Shown: positions 27,352-38,000 of the stretch, piece by piece
How the letters are laid out: each line of letters starts with the position of its first letter
Numbering within the stretch: the first letter of the stretch is position 1
DNA from: Nostocales cyanobacterium
GTDB lineage: Bacteria > Cyanobacteriota > Cyanobacteriia > Cyanobacteriales > Nostocaceae
Direction: 5' to 3'
Length of the DNA: 41,037 bases
Assembly (NCBI GenBank): GCA_004292695.1
Contig: RDXV01000025.1
Span: forward strand, 1 to 41,037
Translations under genes and position numbers: made by a program
The notes under the pieces: model-generated
What the model was told of the DNA's origin: nothing
Databases searched by the model: none
Seen by the model: the letters and a program-made list of their open reading frames with translations, nothing else

Positions 27352-28842
27352 ATGGCCACTGGGTACATCCTGATAGCAGCAATTTTAATTCTGGGAGGCG
27401 TGATAGCTACCGTGGGCGATCGCATCGGCACACGGGTGGGTAAGGCACGTCTCTCACTTTTCAATCTACGTCCGAAAAAAACGGCAGTATTAGTAACAAT
27501 TTTTACGGGTGGTATTATTTCTGCTTCTACCCTGGCAATTTTGTTTGCAGCTGATGAAGGTTTGCGAAAAGGGGTTTTTGAGTTAGAAGATATTCAAAAA
27601 GATTTGATTCATAAACGCGAACAGTTGAAGATTGCAGAAACACAAAAAGATCAAGTAGAAAATCAGTTAACGGAGGCTAAAAAAGAACAAGCACAAGCAC
27701 AGGCAGAGTTACAAAAAATTAATCAGTCTTTACAAGCTGCAAATGCTAAACAAAGAGTGACACAAGCTCAATTAAACCGCACTATTAGCCAACAAGCTAA
27801 AACTCAAGCTCAATTGCAGGAAACTCAAAATAGATTGGGTGAAGTGGTAATTCAATATAAAAAGTCAACTTCGGAATTACAAAGTTTATATAATCAACGT
27901 CAAGTTTTACAAACTGCTGTTTCAGAGTTAGAAACTGAACGTCAGCGACTTTATGCTGAGGCTAAAAAAGCTATAGATGAAGCAAAAACAGCGATTGAAA
28001 ACCGTGATCAAGAGTTGGCTAATCGGCAAAAAGTGATTGAACAGCGGGATCAAAAAATTGCTAATTTAGATAAGCTAATTCAAAGTCGCAATCTGGAAAT
28101 TAAGGAAAGGGAAAAAGTAATTGCTACTAGGGAATCTCGTTTACAAGAGTTAGAAAAACAACAAAAATTTTTAGAGCAGGAAGTAGCTAGATTAGAAAAA
28201 TATTACCAATCCTATCGTGATTTACGTTTGGGTAAATTAGCTTTAGTTCGCGGCCAAGTGATAGCGGCTGGTATAGTACGTGTAGATCAAGCTGCTGCTG
28301 CTAATAAGGTAGTAATTCAAATTTTACAAGAAGCTAATCGCAATGCTAATATTCAATTAAGTGAACCGGGAACAATTCCAGAAAATACCGAATTATTACG
28401 TGTCACCAGAGAAAGAGTTGAACAATTAATTAAGCAAATTCAAGATGGTAGAGAATATGTAGTGCGGATTTTTTCTGCTGGTAATTATGTCAGGGGAGAA
28501 AAGCAGATTGAGTTTTTTGCTGATGCAATGCCAAATGAATTGGTATTTTCTGCTAGTGAGGTTTTGGCCACAACTTCCGCTGATATGAAAAATATGACAC
28601 TATCTCAATTACGTCAAAGGTTAGATTTATTAATTTCTGCTTCTCAGTTTCGCGCTCGTAATGCTGGTATTTTGGAAGCTGTACAAATAGATGGAACTTT
28701 GGGACGATTTTTTACCCAGTTACAAGAGTCTCAGGAAACTCTAGAAATTAAGGCGATCGCTTCTCAAGATACCTATACAGCGGGACCTTTAAGAGTTAAA
28801 CTTGTGGCAGTATTAAATGGACAAGTTATTTTTAGCACTTAA
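27352..28842 (+). CDS. DUF3084-type membrane protein with long coiled coil
   Basis: A 496-residue protein with two N-terminal membrane segments: residues 5-22 (YILIAAILILGGVIATVG) and about 44-66 (AVLVTIFTGGIISASTLAIL). Between them lies the positively charged RTRVGKARLSLFNLRPKK-like loop. A coiled coil rich in Gln, Lys and Glu runs from about 75 to 285. The globular C-terminal domain (about 290-496) begins RLGKLALVRGQVIAAGIV. This layout matches the cyanobacterial DUF3084 family, and the position after ntcA is one I recall from Nostoc. The function is unknown. It is likely anchored in a membrane with the C-terminal domain exposed. The start region overlaps the IS-like relic. Confidence 0.85.
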   Translation: MATGYILIAAILILGGVIATVGDRIGTRVGKARLSLFNLRPKKTAVLVTIFTGGIISASTLAILFAADEGLRKGVFELEDIQKDLIHKREQLKIAETQKDQVENQLTEAKKEQAQAQAELQKINQSLQAANAKQRVTQAQLNRTISQQAKTQAQLQETQNRLGEVVIQYKKSTSELQSLYNQRQVLQTAVSELETERQRLYAEAKKAIDEAKTAIENRDQELANRQKVIEQRDQKIANLDKLIQSRNLEIKEREKVIATRESRLQELEKQQKFLEQEVARLEKYYQSYRDLRLGKLALVRGQVIAAGIVRVDQAAAANKVVIQILQEANRNANIQLSEPGTIPENTELLRVTRERVEQLIKQIQDGREYVVRIFSAGNYVRGEKQIEFFADAMPNELVFSASEVLATTSADMKNMTLSQLRQRLDLLISASQFRARNAGILEAVQIDGTLGRFFTQLQESQETLEIKAIASQDTYTAGPLRVKLVAVLNGQVIFST

Positions 28843-28989
28843 ACAATTAACAATTAAAAACCAACAATTAAAAACTAACAATTAAAAATTAACAATTAAA
28901 AACCAACAATTAAAAACCAACAATTACAACTCAAAAAACTTCTAATTTGTATCTATTTCCTATTCCCTATTCCCTATTCCCTATTCCCT
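28843..28989. repeat. AACAATTAAAAACC and CCCTATT tandem repeats ahead of the YqgF-like gene
   Basis: Six or seven copies of a 14-bp unit (AACAATTAAAAACC and variants) run from 28849 to about 28930. Four to five copies of the heptamer TTCCCTA follow (28957-28989). The last heptamer, changed from CCCTATT to CCCTATG, supplies the start codon of the next gene. Confidence 0.9.
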
Positions 28990-29424
28990 ATGAATAATAC
29001 ACAACCTACAATTTTAGGGTTTGATCCTGGTCGAGATAAATGTGGTGTCGCTATGATGGGTTTAGATAGAAAATTGTATGAGCATCAAGTTGTACCCGCA
29101 AGTGAGGCGATCGCCCATATTTTATCACTTAGACAAAAATATCCTATTTCTCTAATTGTCATGGGAGATCAAACGACTGCTAAAAAGTGGAAACAAAAAC
29201 TAAATCAGGAATTAATTCCCGCTTTAAATATTGTTTTAGTGGATGAACGCTATACAACTTTAGAAGCACGCGATCGCTATTGGCAAATGTTCCCTCCTAC
29301 AGGACTGACACAATTATTACCTAAAGGTATGCGACAACCTCCCAGACCTATAGATGATATAGTAGCCATTCTCTTAATTGAACGCTACCTAAATCGTTTA
29401 ACTGCCAGTATTTCTAATGACTAA
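28990..29424 (+). CDS. YqgF/RuvX-like RNase H-fold nuclease or resolvase-like protein
   Basis: A 144-residue protein with the RNase H-like fold of the YqgF family. Acidic positions typical of the active site are present: D12 (ILGFDPGRDKCGVA), D85-E86 (VLVDERYTT) and D122-D123 (RPIDDIVAILL). YqgF/RuvX proteins process the 5' end of pre-16S rRNA. This one is divergent from the classical RuvX and could be a second cyanobacterial paralogue. The start codon is embedded in the heptamer repeat array, with no visible Shine-Dalgarno. It follows the DUF3084 gene on the same strand, 147 bases away. Confidence 0.8.
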   Translation: MNNTQPTILGFDPGRDKCGVAMMGLDRKLYEHQVVPASEAIAHILSLRQKYPISLIVMGDQTTAKKWKQKLNQELIPALNIVLVDERYTTLEARDRYWQMFPPTGLTQLLPKGMRQPPRPIDDIVAILLIERYLNRLTASISND

Positions 29425-29459
29425 TAACTAAAGACTAATAACTAATAACTAATTACTAA
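29416..29459. repeat. Heptamer repeats between the convergent YqgF-like and DUF3146-like genes
   Basis: ACTAATA/ACTAATT units begin in the last codons of the YqgF-like gene (ending Ser-Asn-Asp-stop). They continue to the stop codon of the minus-strand gene at 29460. No separate terminator is seen. Confidence 0.8.
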
Positions 29460-29723
29460 TTACAATTCTGCCCGTATAGTAAAAGCGTAATCTCCCCCTG
29501 GTTCTAATTGATAATCTTGCTTTTCTAAAAAGCGTCCTAGAGGTTCTTTGATTAAAGCACGACCTTGAGAGGGTTTTACAGATAATTCGCCCTTGCGGAA
29601 ATGCCATTGAAAATGCCATTCAAAATCTCCTGCACTGACATCACCTTCAATCAAGCCATTTTGCCAAGATTGGGCGGTAATACGGACATGGGCGGTGGTT
29701 TCTGGTAGACGTTTAGCACTCAC
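29460..29723 (-). CDS. Small conserved cyanobacterial protein (DUF3146-like)
   Basis: An 87-residue protein beginning with GTG (MSAKRLPETTAHVRITAQSW). It has alternating charged and aromatic residues typical of a small beta-rich fold (FEWHFQWHFRKGELSVKPS) and ends PGGDYAFTIRAEL. I recall this pattern from the cyanobacterial DUF3146 family. No signal peptide or membrane segment is present. Function unknown. It lies downstream of the large nuclease gene on the same strand but 135 bases away, so co-transcription is possible but not shown. Confidence 0.75.
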   Translation of the reverse strand: MSAKRLPETTAHVRITAQSWQNGLIEGDVSAGDFEWHFQWHFRKGELSVKPSQGRALIKEPLGRFLEKQDYQLEPGGDYAFTIRAEL

Positions 29724-29858
29724 TATGTTGGATTTCCAATGAGGGTTAAAGGTGAAGCATATAGGTTACTTAGTTTTTATGTAACAAAGATTTTGGAAAT
29801 TGACAAATGAAGTAGTCGGATAAATGCAATTGCAGCAACTACACTAACATATAAGCCT

Positions 29859-32291
29859 TTAAAACTCTTGCTTCCAGCTTTCCAGTAAGTCTCTATTTAC
29901 CAGTTGATCTCCCTCGTTCCAACTATATAATCTGACAGGTTCTCCTACAGATACATTTGGATTTTGTGGAAAGTCCTTTTCTGGAACTACAAGATCACAC
30001 ATATTGAGTTGCCATTGTTCTGTTACTACGTTCTCTTGTTGACCCCATAGATAAAACGTATCATTTAACAGAAGATGTACACCAATTCCTTTGTCAGTCG
30101 CTTTTTGTGCCACATTGCTCACAAGGGAATATAAGTCACAGGTAACTGATGTAGTCACAACACCTAAAACTACTACTTTGGCACTTACAAGGACTGCTGT
30201 TTCAATTACTTTTTCAAGATGCTTAATGATCTCATTTGCCTTTGATTCATCTATTACACGGCAAGATTTACATTCAGCAAGTATTAAAATATTTTTAACA
30301 AGGATAAATAAATCAATTTCTGCGAAGGACTGCTTTTCATCTAAGCGTGAAATCTCTCCTCCAAGTTGAATATGTCCAGAAGAAGCAAGCCAGGATAAAA
30401 AAACTGCTGTTGAAAGTACAGCCTGTCCACCAGTTTTAAGAAAACGGGCTGCTAATTCATTAGGTTTATATGCAAATTCTAAACTGGTCAAACTTTCTAA
30501 CTGGAAATTTTCTCCACAACCATTACATTCAACAAATTCGTTAACTTTTTCAAGATTGTACCAGTCTTCTAATCCACAACTTGGACATTTTAAGGGATAT
30601 CCTCGGTATAATAACCCTGCTTTCAATAATGCCGGAAGATTTTGCTTGACTATCTTCCTTGCGTCTCCCTGACTCAGATTTAATTTTTGTTTTAAAAAAC
30701 CCTCTATTTGTGAAAACTTTAATCCACTTTGTTCAGATTTATGTGAAAGTTTTGATACCTTGATATCGGATTCATCAGTATCAAAAGCCATAAATATTTT
30801 AGATCCACCTGACATGATTAAATCTCTAGTTTTATCAAAACCTCCAAAACGTTTAATAAATCCTTTAGCATAGCGAGTATGATCATTTAATTTAAAAAAT
30901 AAACCTTTACTTTTTAACCATCTGGCAATAATTTCTTCACTGTCAGGTAAATATATACGGCATTCTTCGTTAGAGTAAACTAACCCCGTAACACCCTTTT
31001 CAGCAGGTCTTACAAGTTGTGTTTTCCGCTGTTGCCAATCTTTGAATAGAGGATCTTGAGAATTTTCTGAATATTTAATTTTTTGTATGTGATTCGATAG
31101 AAGTACAGCAGAGGTTTGTGTAAAAGGTGCAGAAAATGACTTACCAGAGGCAAACTCAATTTCTGCATCATATCCAAAAATATAATTAGAATTTTCATGT
31201 CCAGAAGGTACGACAGGACTAAACCGTATTGATTTATCTAAGGATGAAATTTCTCGCGTTGTAACAATAGATTTGCTAGAGTAAACGCTTCCTGGTTCAA
31301 AGTCAAAACCGGAATTTTGATAAAATACTCGTACAAAAATATCTCGTTCAAATTTGTTAAAAATGGTATTAATCTGGTTGGCTAAATCTATCGCTTCCTC
31401 ATGTGATAAGTTAACATAAATTCTCAATTCCTGTATTGATAGAAAAAAATCATATAAAATTGAAATACAATTTTCTAAGTTTTGTAGGAAGTCTTTTTTA
31501 GGCAAACAGAACTTATTACTATACCATATGTCTAAACGGCGGTAGTTCCAAAAAATAGCTGCAATATTAATATCATTAGATTCATAAAGGAATAAATTGC
31601 AAACTTTTTCATGATCTCGAACTGACCAAAACCCTGAAGATTCTGTATAGATAATCTCCATTTCAGTCATAGAAAGTGAGTTTGTGAATATTCCTATAGC
31701 TGTTAGTAAGCTTGCCTTTAGCAAATCTTCAATAGAATTGATAGAAATTGACCTAGCATTTAGATGATTTCGTAGGTATCCTTGATATTGATGTGCTGGT
31801 TTACCAAATTGTAGAAATATTTCATGCTCAAATGTATAATTATCTGAAATCAAACAAATATTAGTGTCCGATAAGGGATTTCTGTATATAGAATTTAAGA
31901 CACGAATAATATGTGGAAATTCCCTAATTTTACCACCATTCACTGTTTCTAATGGAAGACCAAGAAGATGATCATTAAGATTAGCTATGTCTTCAATTCG
32001 TTTGGATGAAGGTTTTAAGCAGCAAATTGGAAACTCATCTAACATTTCAGTGACATTTTCTGGAATGTCTTGTTCTGGCAAAAAAATATAATCAGGATTA
32101 ATTGACTGTAAGGCGTTCTGCAAGAGGATAAGTTTATCAGTATCATCAGGTACTGGAAAAATAGCATTTGAGAAGCCACCCCATAAATGCGTATAAAGCG
32201 TGACAGCATTTTTCAAGTCTGTTGTTGTATTCACTAAGTAAACTAAGCGAAGAGGACGTGGCTTTAGTTTCAGTATTGCCTCATTTTGCAT
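29859..32291 (-). CDS. Large orphan protein with zinc ribbon and C-terminal PD-(D/E)XK nuclease domain
   Basis: An 810-residue protein of no family I can name. Residues 1 to about 430 form one or more uncharacterised domains. The start has a Rossmann-like flavour (RLVYLVNTTTDLKNAVTLY), then WGGFSNAIFPVPDD and NPDYIFLPEQDIP. Residues about 430-560 may include a winged-helix segment (SQIEGFLKQKLNLSQGDARK to LLKAGLLYRGY). A zinc ribbon follows, C569-x2-C572 and C589-x2-C592. A PD-(D/E)XK nuclease core is indicated by D660 (FAEIDLFILV) and E673-x-K675 (ILAECKSC) with suitable spacing, followed by helices and strands to about 760. It has no signal peptide. It stands alone between a DUF3146-like gene and pnp. 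Likely role by inference: DNA cleavage in defence, or DNA repair. Confidence 0.75.
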   Translation of the reverse strand: MQNEAILKLKPRPLRLVYLVNTTTDLKNAVTLYTHLWGGFSNAIFPVPDDTDKLILLQNALQSINPDYIFLPEQDIPENVTEMLDEFPICCLKPSSKRIEDIANLNDHLLGLPLETVNGGKIREFPHIIRVLNSIYRNPLSDTNICLISDNYTFEHEIFLQFGKPAHQYQGYLRNHLNARSISINSIEDLLKASLLTAIGIFTNSLSMTEMEIIYTESSGFWSVRDHEKVCNLFLYESNDINIAAIFWNYRRLDIWYSNKFCLPKKDFLQNLENCISILYDFFLSIQELRIYVNLSHEEAIDLANQINTIFNKFERDIFVRVFYQNSGFDFEPGSVYSSKSIVTTREISSLDKSIRFSPVVPSGHENSNYIFGYDAEIEFASGKSFSAPFTQTSAVLLSNHIQKIKYSENSQDPLFKDWQQRKTQLVRPAEKGVTGLVYSNEECRIYLPDSEEIIARWLKSKGLFFKLNDHTRYAKGFIKRFGGFDKTRDLIMSGGSKIFMAFDTDESDIKVSKLSHKSEQSGLKFSQIEGFLKQKLNLSQGDARKIVKQNLPALLKAGLLYRGYPLKCPSCGLEDWYNLEKVNEFVECNGCGENFQLESLTSLEFAYKPNELAARFLKTGGQAVLSTAVFLSWLASSGHIQLGGEISRLDEKQSFAEIDLFILVKNILILAECKSCRVIDESKANEIIKHLEKVIETAVLVSAKVVVLGVVTTSVTCDLYSLVSNVAQKATDKGIGVHLLLNDTFYLWGQQENVVTEQWQLNMCDLVVPEKDFPQNPNVSVGEPVRLYSWNEGDQLVNRDLLESWKQEF

Positions 32292-32508
32292 ATCTTATAA
32301 ATTCTAACTAAAAACTTTTGATACTTAATGTTACTCGTAATAATACTAGCTTATGTCTTAGTGTAGCCGCCACTTCAGTCGTGCAGCTTGTTATAGCAAT
32401 GGTCAAGGTAGTGACGAAATCAAAAATCTTTGGAACTAACTAAGCAATAACAAGGATTTTACTCTTGCCTCCTGCCCCCTGCCTCCTGCCTTCCTTAAAA
32501 ATCATACA
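32292..32508. other. Gap between the nuclease gene and the pnp hairpins
   Basis: No gene. A short C-rich repeat, GCCTCCTGCC and variants, lies at 32466-32493. Upstream sequence for the nuclease gene should be at 32292-32400, but no promoter boxes stand out. Confidence 0.5.
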
Positions 32509-32584
32509 GCGATGCCCACTGTAAAAATCAGGCATCGCGGATTTTAGATTTGCGATTTATTATCTCATCTAAAATCTAAAATCC
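32509..32584 (-). terminator. Two tandem hairpins after pnp
   Basis: Reading with the gene, GGATTTTAGATTT (32584-32572) pairs perfectly over 13 bp with AAATCTAAAATCC (32551-32539). Directly after it GCGATGCC (32538-32531) pairs over 8 bp with GGCATCGC (32516-32509), and TGTATGATTTTT follows. They start 11 bases after the stop codon. The second resembles a weak intrinsic terminator; the pair may also protect the 3' end of the pnp mRNA. Confidence 0.6.
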
Positions 32585-32595
32585 TGAAATCGCTG

Positions 32596-34752
32596 TTAAC
32601 GATTTGTAGCAGCAGCTTCCCGCGCAGCAGCAGCTTGATCTGGGTGGATACCCAAACGTGTCAAGTTGATTCTACCTTTATTGTCAATTTCGCGCACTTT
32701 GACAATCACTTCATCACCTACTGCCACTTCATCCTCAACTTTACCAACACGATAGTCAGCTAGTTGAGAAATGTGGATCATGCCTTCTTTCCCTGGCAAA
32801 AATTCCACAAATGCGCCAATAGGTATAATCCGTGTCACACGACCTATGTAAACATCACCCTCATTGAGTTTACGTGTCATGCTTTGAACAATGTTACGCG
32901 CTCTTTTAGCACGGGTTTCATCAACTGCGGAAATGGTGACTATGCCACTATCTTCAATGTCAATTTTTGCACCTGTTTCTTCAGTAATTCCCTTGATTGT
33001 TTTACCACCAGGTCCAATCACTAAACCGATCATATCGGGATCAATTTTGATTGTTAATAGACGTGGGGCAAAGGGTGAAGTTTCTTCACGTGGTTGATCA
33101 ATGGTTTGTAGCATTTTATCCAGGATATGTAGCCTAGCTGCTTTTGCTTGCTCTACTGCCTGTTTGATAACGTCTAAAGACAAACCAGATATTTTCATAT
33201 CCATTTGTAAAGCAGTGATACCTGTATCAGTACCTGCTACCTTAAAGTCCATATCACCCAAGAAATCTTCGATACCTTGAATATCCGTGAGAACACGAAC
33301 CTCATCGCCTTCCTTAATTAAACCCATTGCCGCACCACTCACAGGTTTAATAATGGGTACACCGGCATCCATAAGTGCCAGGGTAGAACCACAGACAGAA
33401 CCCATGGAGGTAGAACCGTTAGAAGATAAAACCTCTGAAACTACACGGATCACATAAGGGAATTGTTCTTTTGGTGGTAAGACCGGTAAAATTGCCCTTT
33501 CTGCTAATGCACCATGACCTATTTCTCTTCTTCCTGGCGCACGCATGGGTTTAGTTTCACCCACAGAGAAGGGAGGGAAATTGTAATGATGTAAGTAGCG
33601 TTTAGATTGATCTGTTTGCAGATCATCATTGAGATTTTGAGCATCTCCTGGTGTCCCCAAGGTACAAGCAGATAAAACCTGAGTTAGTCCCCGATTAAAT
33701 AATCCACTACCATGTACACGACGGGGTAAAACGCCAACCTTACAGGAAACGGGGCGGACTTCATCGAGTTTGCGACCATCAACACGAACATTATCTTCAA
33801 CAATTTGACGGCGCATAAAGTATTTGGTGATATCCTTAAAGGTATTACCAAGAGCTTTACTATCTGCTGTGGCTGCTACACGAATGGGATCTTCTTCGGG
33901 TAGAGATTCTATTTCAGCCTTGATTTCATCCTTAACAGCATCTAAAGCTGTATCACGCTCATTTTTCGTTAATTCAAATTGCGCCAAAATCTTTTTAATA
34001 TCGGCACTAGCGCGATCACGAATGTAGTTTTCTAAAGTTTGATCTACTTCTGGAGGTGCTTCCTTAACGATTGTCAGACCTAATTCTTCAACTAAATCTA
34101 ACTGCGCTTGAATTAAATCTCTGACAGCTTCATAACCGAAATCAATCGCTTCGATGATATCTCGTTCTGGTAGCTGATTAGCGCCCGCTTCCACCATGAT
34201 TACACCGTCAGGTGAACCAGCAACGATTAAATCCAAATCTCCGGCTTCAACTTCCGCATAGGTAGGGTTGATAATAAAATCATCACCCACTAAACCTACT
34301 CGTACCGCAGCCATTGGTCCATTGAAAGGAATTTGGGCAATTAGAGTAGCAATTGAAGCACCAGTAACAGCTAACACATCTGGCGGTACTTGTTCATCCA
34401 TAGACAGGGTGAAAGCAATAATTTGCAGATCATCCCGTAACCATGAGGGGAACAGAGGACGCAGAGGACGGTCAATCAAGCGGCTAGTCAGAATTGCCTT
34501 TTCAGGTGGGCGACCTTCACGACGCATAATACCACCGGGAATTCTACCCGCTGCATATAGTCTTTCTTCGTAATCTACGGTGAGGGGAAGAAAATCAATA
34601 CCTTCTCTGGCTTCTGACCTTGTAGCTGTTACTAAAACAGCAGTATCCCCCGATTCTATCAAAACAGACCCACCAGCTTGGGGGGCCAACAATCCAACCT
34701 TCAGCCGAATATCCCTACCATCAAAGGATATTGACTTATCAATTTCTGCCAT
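32596..34752 (-). CDS. pnp: Polyribonucleotide nucleotidyltransferase (PNPase)
   Basis: Phosphorolytic 3'-5' exoribonuclease that also adds heteropolymeric tails in cyanobacteria. It is 718 residues. Two RNase PH domains are present: about 10-230, with [20 protein letters not shown], and about 310-550, with [20 protein letters not shown] and [21 protein letters not shown]. The second contains the catalytic region [22 protein letters not shown] domain has the G580-PGG583 loop, and an S1 domain covers about 629-699 ([20 protein letters not shown]). The N-terminus [15 protein letters not shown] is typical. It is divergent from the SNF2 gene and has tandem hairpins at its 3' end. Confidence 0.98.
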   Translation of the reverse strand: MAEIDKSISFDGRDIRLKVGLLAPQAGGSVLIESGDTAVLVTATRSEAREGIDFLPLTVDYEERLYAAGRIPGGIMRREGRPPEKAILTSRLIDRPLRPLFPSWLRDDLQIIAFTLSMDEQVPPDVLAVTGASIATLIAQIPFNGPMAAVRVGLVGDDFIINPTYAEVEAGDLDLIVAGSPDGVIMVEAGANQLPERDIIEAIDFGYEAVRDLIQAQLDLVEELGLTIVKEAPPEVDQTLENYIRDRASADIKKILAQFELTKNERDTALDAVKDEIKAEIESLPEEDPIRVAATADSKALGNTFKDITKYFMRRQIVEDNVRVDGRKLDEVRPVSCKVGVLPRRVHGSGLFNRGLTQVLSACTLGTPGDAQNLNDDLQTDQSKRYLHHYNFPPFSVGETKPMRAPGRREIGHGALAERAILPVLPPKEQFPYVIRVVSEVLSSNGSTSMGSVCGSTLALMDAGVPIIKPVSGAAMGLIKEGDEVRVLTDIQGIEDFLGDMDFKVAGTDTGITALQMDMKISGLSLDVIKQAVEQAKAARLHILDKMLQTIDQPREETSPFAPRLLTIKIDPDMIGLVIGPGGKTIKGITEETGAKIDIEDSGIVTISAVDETRAKRARNIVQSMTRKLNEGDVYIGRVTRIIPIGAFVEFLPGKEGMIHISQLADYRVGKVEDEVAVGDEVIVKVREIDNKGRINLTRLGIHPDQAAAAREAAATNR

Positions 34753-35042
34753 TCAGTTTGTTTTCCTTCTATGCACTCTATTCTCTCTCTGTGGCAATCC
34801 TAACATTTATGCACTATGGACTGCTTCTGTTAGATATATTAGTTTCACAGATGAGATTTTGGAGACAGAAAGCAGAATCTGCCGAAGTGGTAAGAATTCG
34901 CTATAATTTCTCAATTATTTGTATTATTTGGAGGTGAACTACCTACGGCTAGGCTTGCCATCTGAGGACATACTACTATTAGCTTAAAAATGCTGCAACA
35001 TTAAAATAACCTCATAATCACACTTATCAGTATCTAGAAAAT
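34753..35042. promoter_or_regulatory. Divergent region of pnp and the SNF2 gene
   Basis: No gene in 290 bases. A consensus -10 box TATAAT lies on the plus strand at 34902-34907, without a good -35 match. A small perfect hairpin GCAGA-A-TCTGC sits at 34872-34882. GGAGGTGAACTACC at 34930-34943 looks like a ribosome-binding site but no frame follows; it slightly resembles ends of IS200/IS605 elements. The SNF2 start at 35043 has no strong Shine-Dalgarno. Confidence 0.45.
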
Positions 35043-38000
35043 ATGGCAATTCTACATGGTATTTGGCTAAATAACGAAAATAAAAACTGTTTATTTTTAT
35101 GGGGTGAAACTTGGCGAAATGCTCAGGTAGATATTAAGTCTATTAATTCAGCAATAGATATTCCTTTTCATCCTTTATCTATGACAGGGGCTGAATTAGG
35201 CGAGTGGTTAGAAAAAAATAATTTAGGTATTAATAATTGTATTCAAAATACTAAACCTGGAAAAAATAATGTTGGTAGTACAAAAACCCGCAGTATTAAA
35301 AATAAAACTGAAAATACCTTACCTATAAAATCACAAATAATTGCTGTAATTACTAACTATATAGAAAAGGATCAAACACTTGCTCCCTTACATTCTGCTA
35401 GTTTAGATATAGATAAAACTATAGATAAAACTATAGATAAAAATACAAGACAATATTTACAACCTTGGCAAATAGAAGGTTTTTGTTTAAAACCACAGGA
35501 TGCTATTAAATTTCTCACCGCTTTACCTTTAAGTTCAAAAGATAGTAAAGATGCTTTATTAGGAGGAGATTTAAGATTTTGGGTACAAATGGCGCGTTGG
35601 AGTTTAGACCTCATAGCTCGCTGTAAATTTTTACCTGTTATTGATAATTCAGACAGTGACTTTGTTGCTAAATGGCAGGTACTTTTAGATAGTGCTACAG
35701 ATACAACTAGATTAGAAAAATTTGCGGCAATCATGCCTTTAATTTGTCGCACTTTCCAAACCGATAGAGAAGATAAAACAGAAGATAAAATAAATTATCT
35801 CAAAGTTGATTTTCCCCATAGCTCACAGCAGTTAATATTAGATTTTCTCAACAATATTGTAGATGCTCAAATCCGGGAAATGCTGGGTTATCAATCTCCT
35901 GTGGATAACAGATTAATGATGTCGTTACCTTCCGCAGTACAGCAGTGGTTACAGTCATTAAATAGTACATCTAGTGTCATAAATGGCGATGTTAAAGGAC
36001 TAGAAAGACTAGAATCAGTAATTAAATCTTGGACTAGACCATTACAACATCAATTAACAGGAAAAGCAGCCTTTCGCACTTGTTTTCAACTTAAACCACC
36101 CACAACAGAAACAACAAATTGGCAATTAAATTATTTTCTCCAAGCAGTAGATGAACCAGAATTTTTAATAGATGCTACAACTATTTGGAATCATCCCTTA
36201 GAAACATTAGTTTATCAAAATCGTACCATTGAACAACCCCAAGAGACATTTTTAAGAGGTTTGGGTTTAGCTTCCCGATTATACCCAATTATCACACCCA
36301 GTTTAGAAACAGAATCCCCCGAATTTTGTACTCTCAATCCTATGCAAGCCTATGAATTTATTAAATCTGTAACATGGAAATTAGAAGATAATGGTTTAGG
36401 GGTGATTTTACCACCCAGTTTAGCAAATCGTGAAGGTTGGGCGAATCGTTTAGGATTAAAAATAAATGCTGAACCAGTTAAACAACAACAGGGACGTTTA
36501 GGTTTACAAAGTCTCTTGAATTTCCAATGGCAATTAGCAATTGGTGGACAAACAATTTCCAAATCAGAATTTGATCAATTAGTGGCTTTAAATAGTCCAT
36601 TAGTGGAAATTAATGGTGAGTGGGTAGAACTGAGAAACCAAGATATTAAAACCGCTCAAAACTTTTTTGCATCTCGTAAAGAACAAATGTCTTTATCTTT
36701 AGAAGATGCTTTGAGAATTAGTACAGGAGATACTCAAGTAATTGAAAAATTACCAGTTGTCAGTTTTGATGCTGCCGGTGCATTACAAGAATTAGTAGCC
36801 ACTTTAACTAATAATCAAGATATTCAACCTTTACCAACTCCACAAAATTTTTGTGGGCAATTACGACCTTATCAAGAAAGGGGTGCAGCTTGGTTAGCAT
36901 TTTTAGAAAGATGGGGTTTGGGTGCTTGTTTAGCTGATGATATGGGTTTAGGAAAATCTGTCCAATTTATTGTTTTCTTACTACATCTCCAAGAACAAAA
37001 CGCCCTAGAACATCCTACATTATTAGTATGTCCTACTTCGGTTTTAGGTAACTGGGAAAGGGAGGTGAAAAAATTTGCTCCTAAACTTAAAGTTTTACAA
37101 TATCATGGTGATAAACGCCCCAAAGGTAAAACCTTTACTGCTACTATCAATAAATATGATTTAGTGATTACTAGCTATTCCTTGGTACAGCGAGATATTA
37201 AGTTATTACAAACCATGAATTGGCAAATGATTGTGTTAGATGAAGCGCAAAACATCAAAAATGCCGACTCTAAACAATCTCAAGCTGTCCGCAAATTAGA
37301 AACTACATTTCGAGTGGCTTTAACAGGAACACCTGTAGAAAATAGATTACAGGAATTATGGTCAATTTTAGATTTTCTCAATCCTGGTTATTTGGGTAAT
37401 AAACAATTTTTTCAAAGACGTTTTGCCATGCCTATTGAAAAGTATGGTGATGCAGATTCATTAGCACAATTACGTTCTTTAGTTCAACCTTTTATTCTCC
37501 GGCGTTTAAAAACTGATAAGTCAATTATTCAAGATTTACCAGATAAGCAAGAAATGAATGTTTTTTGTGGTTTGACTGCTGAACAAGGTCAATTATATCA
37601 ACAGTTGGTAGATGAATCTTTGGTGGCAATTGAATCAGCAGATGGTTTACAACGTCGCGGGTTAATTTTAGGATTATTAGTGAAACTAAAACAAATTTGT
37701 AATCACCCAGCGCAATTTTTAAAAGAATCTAGTTTAGGAAAATACAACTCTGGAAAATTACAACGTTTGGAAGAAATGCTGGAGGAAGTTTTAGCAGAAG
37801 AAAATCGAGCTTTAATATTTACTCAGTTTGCTGAATGGGGTAAATTACTTAAACCCCATTTAGAAAAGAGATTAGGTAGAGAAGTTTTATTTTTGTATGG
37901 TAGCACGACTAAAAACCAAAGAGAGGAAATGATTGATCGTTTTCAAAATGATCCCCAAGCACCACCAATCATGATTTTGTCTTTAAAAGCCGGTGGTGTG

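Noticed and set aside
34860-34950. tRNA-like or IS200/IS605-end-like sequence (GCCGAAGTGGTAAG; GGTGAACTACCTACGGC)
   Set aside because: No acceptor or T-arm can be paired for a tRNA, and the element-end resemblance is limited to a few bases without a matching partner end.
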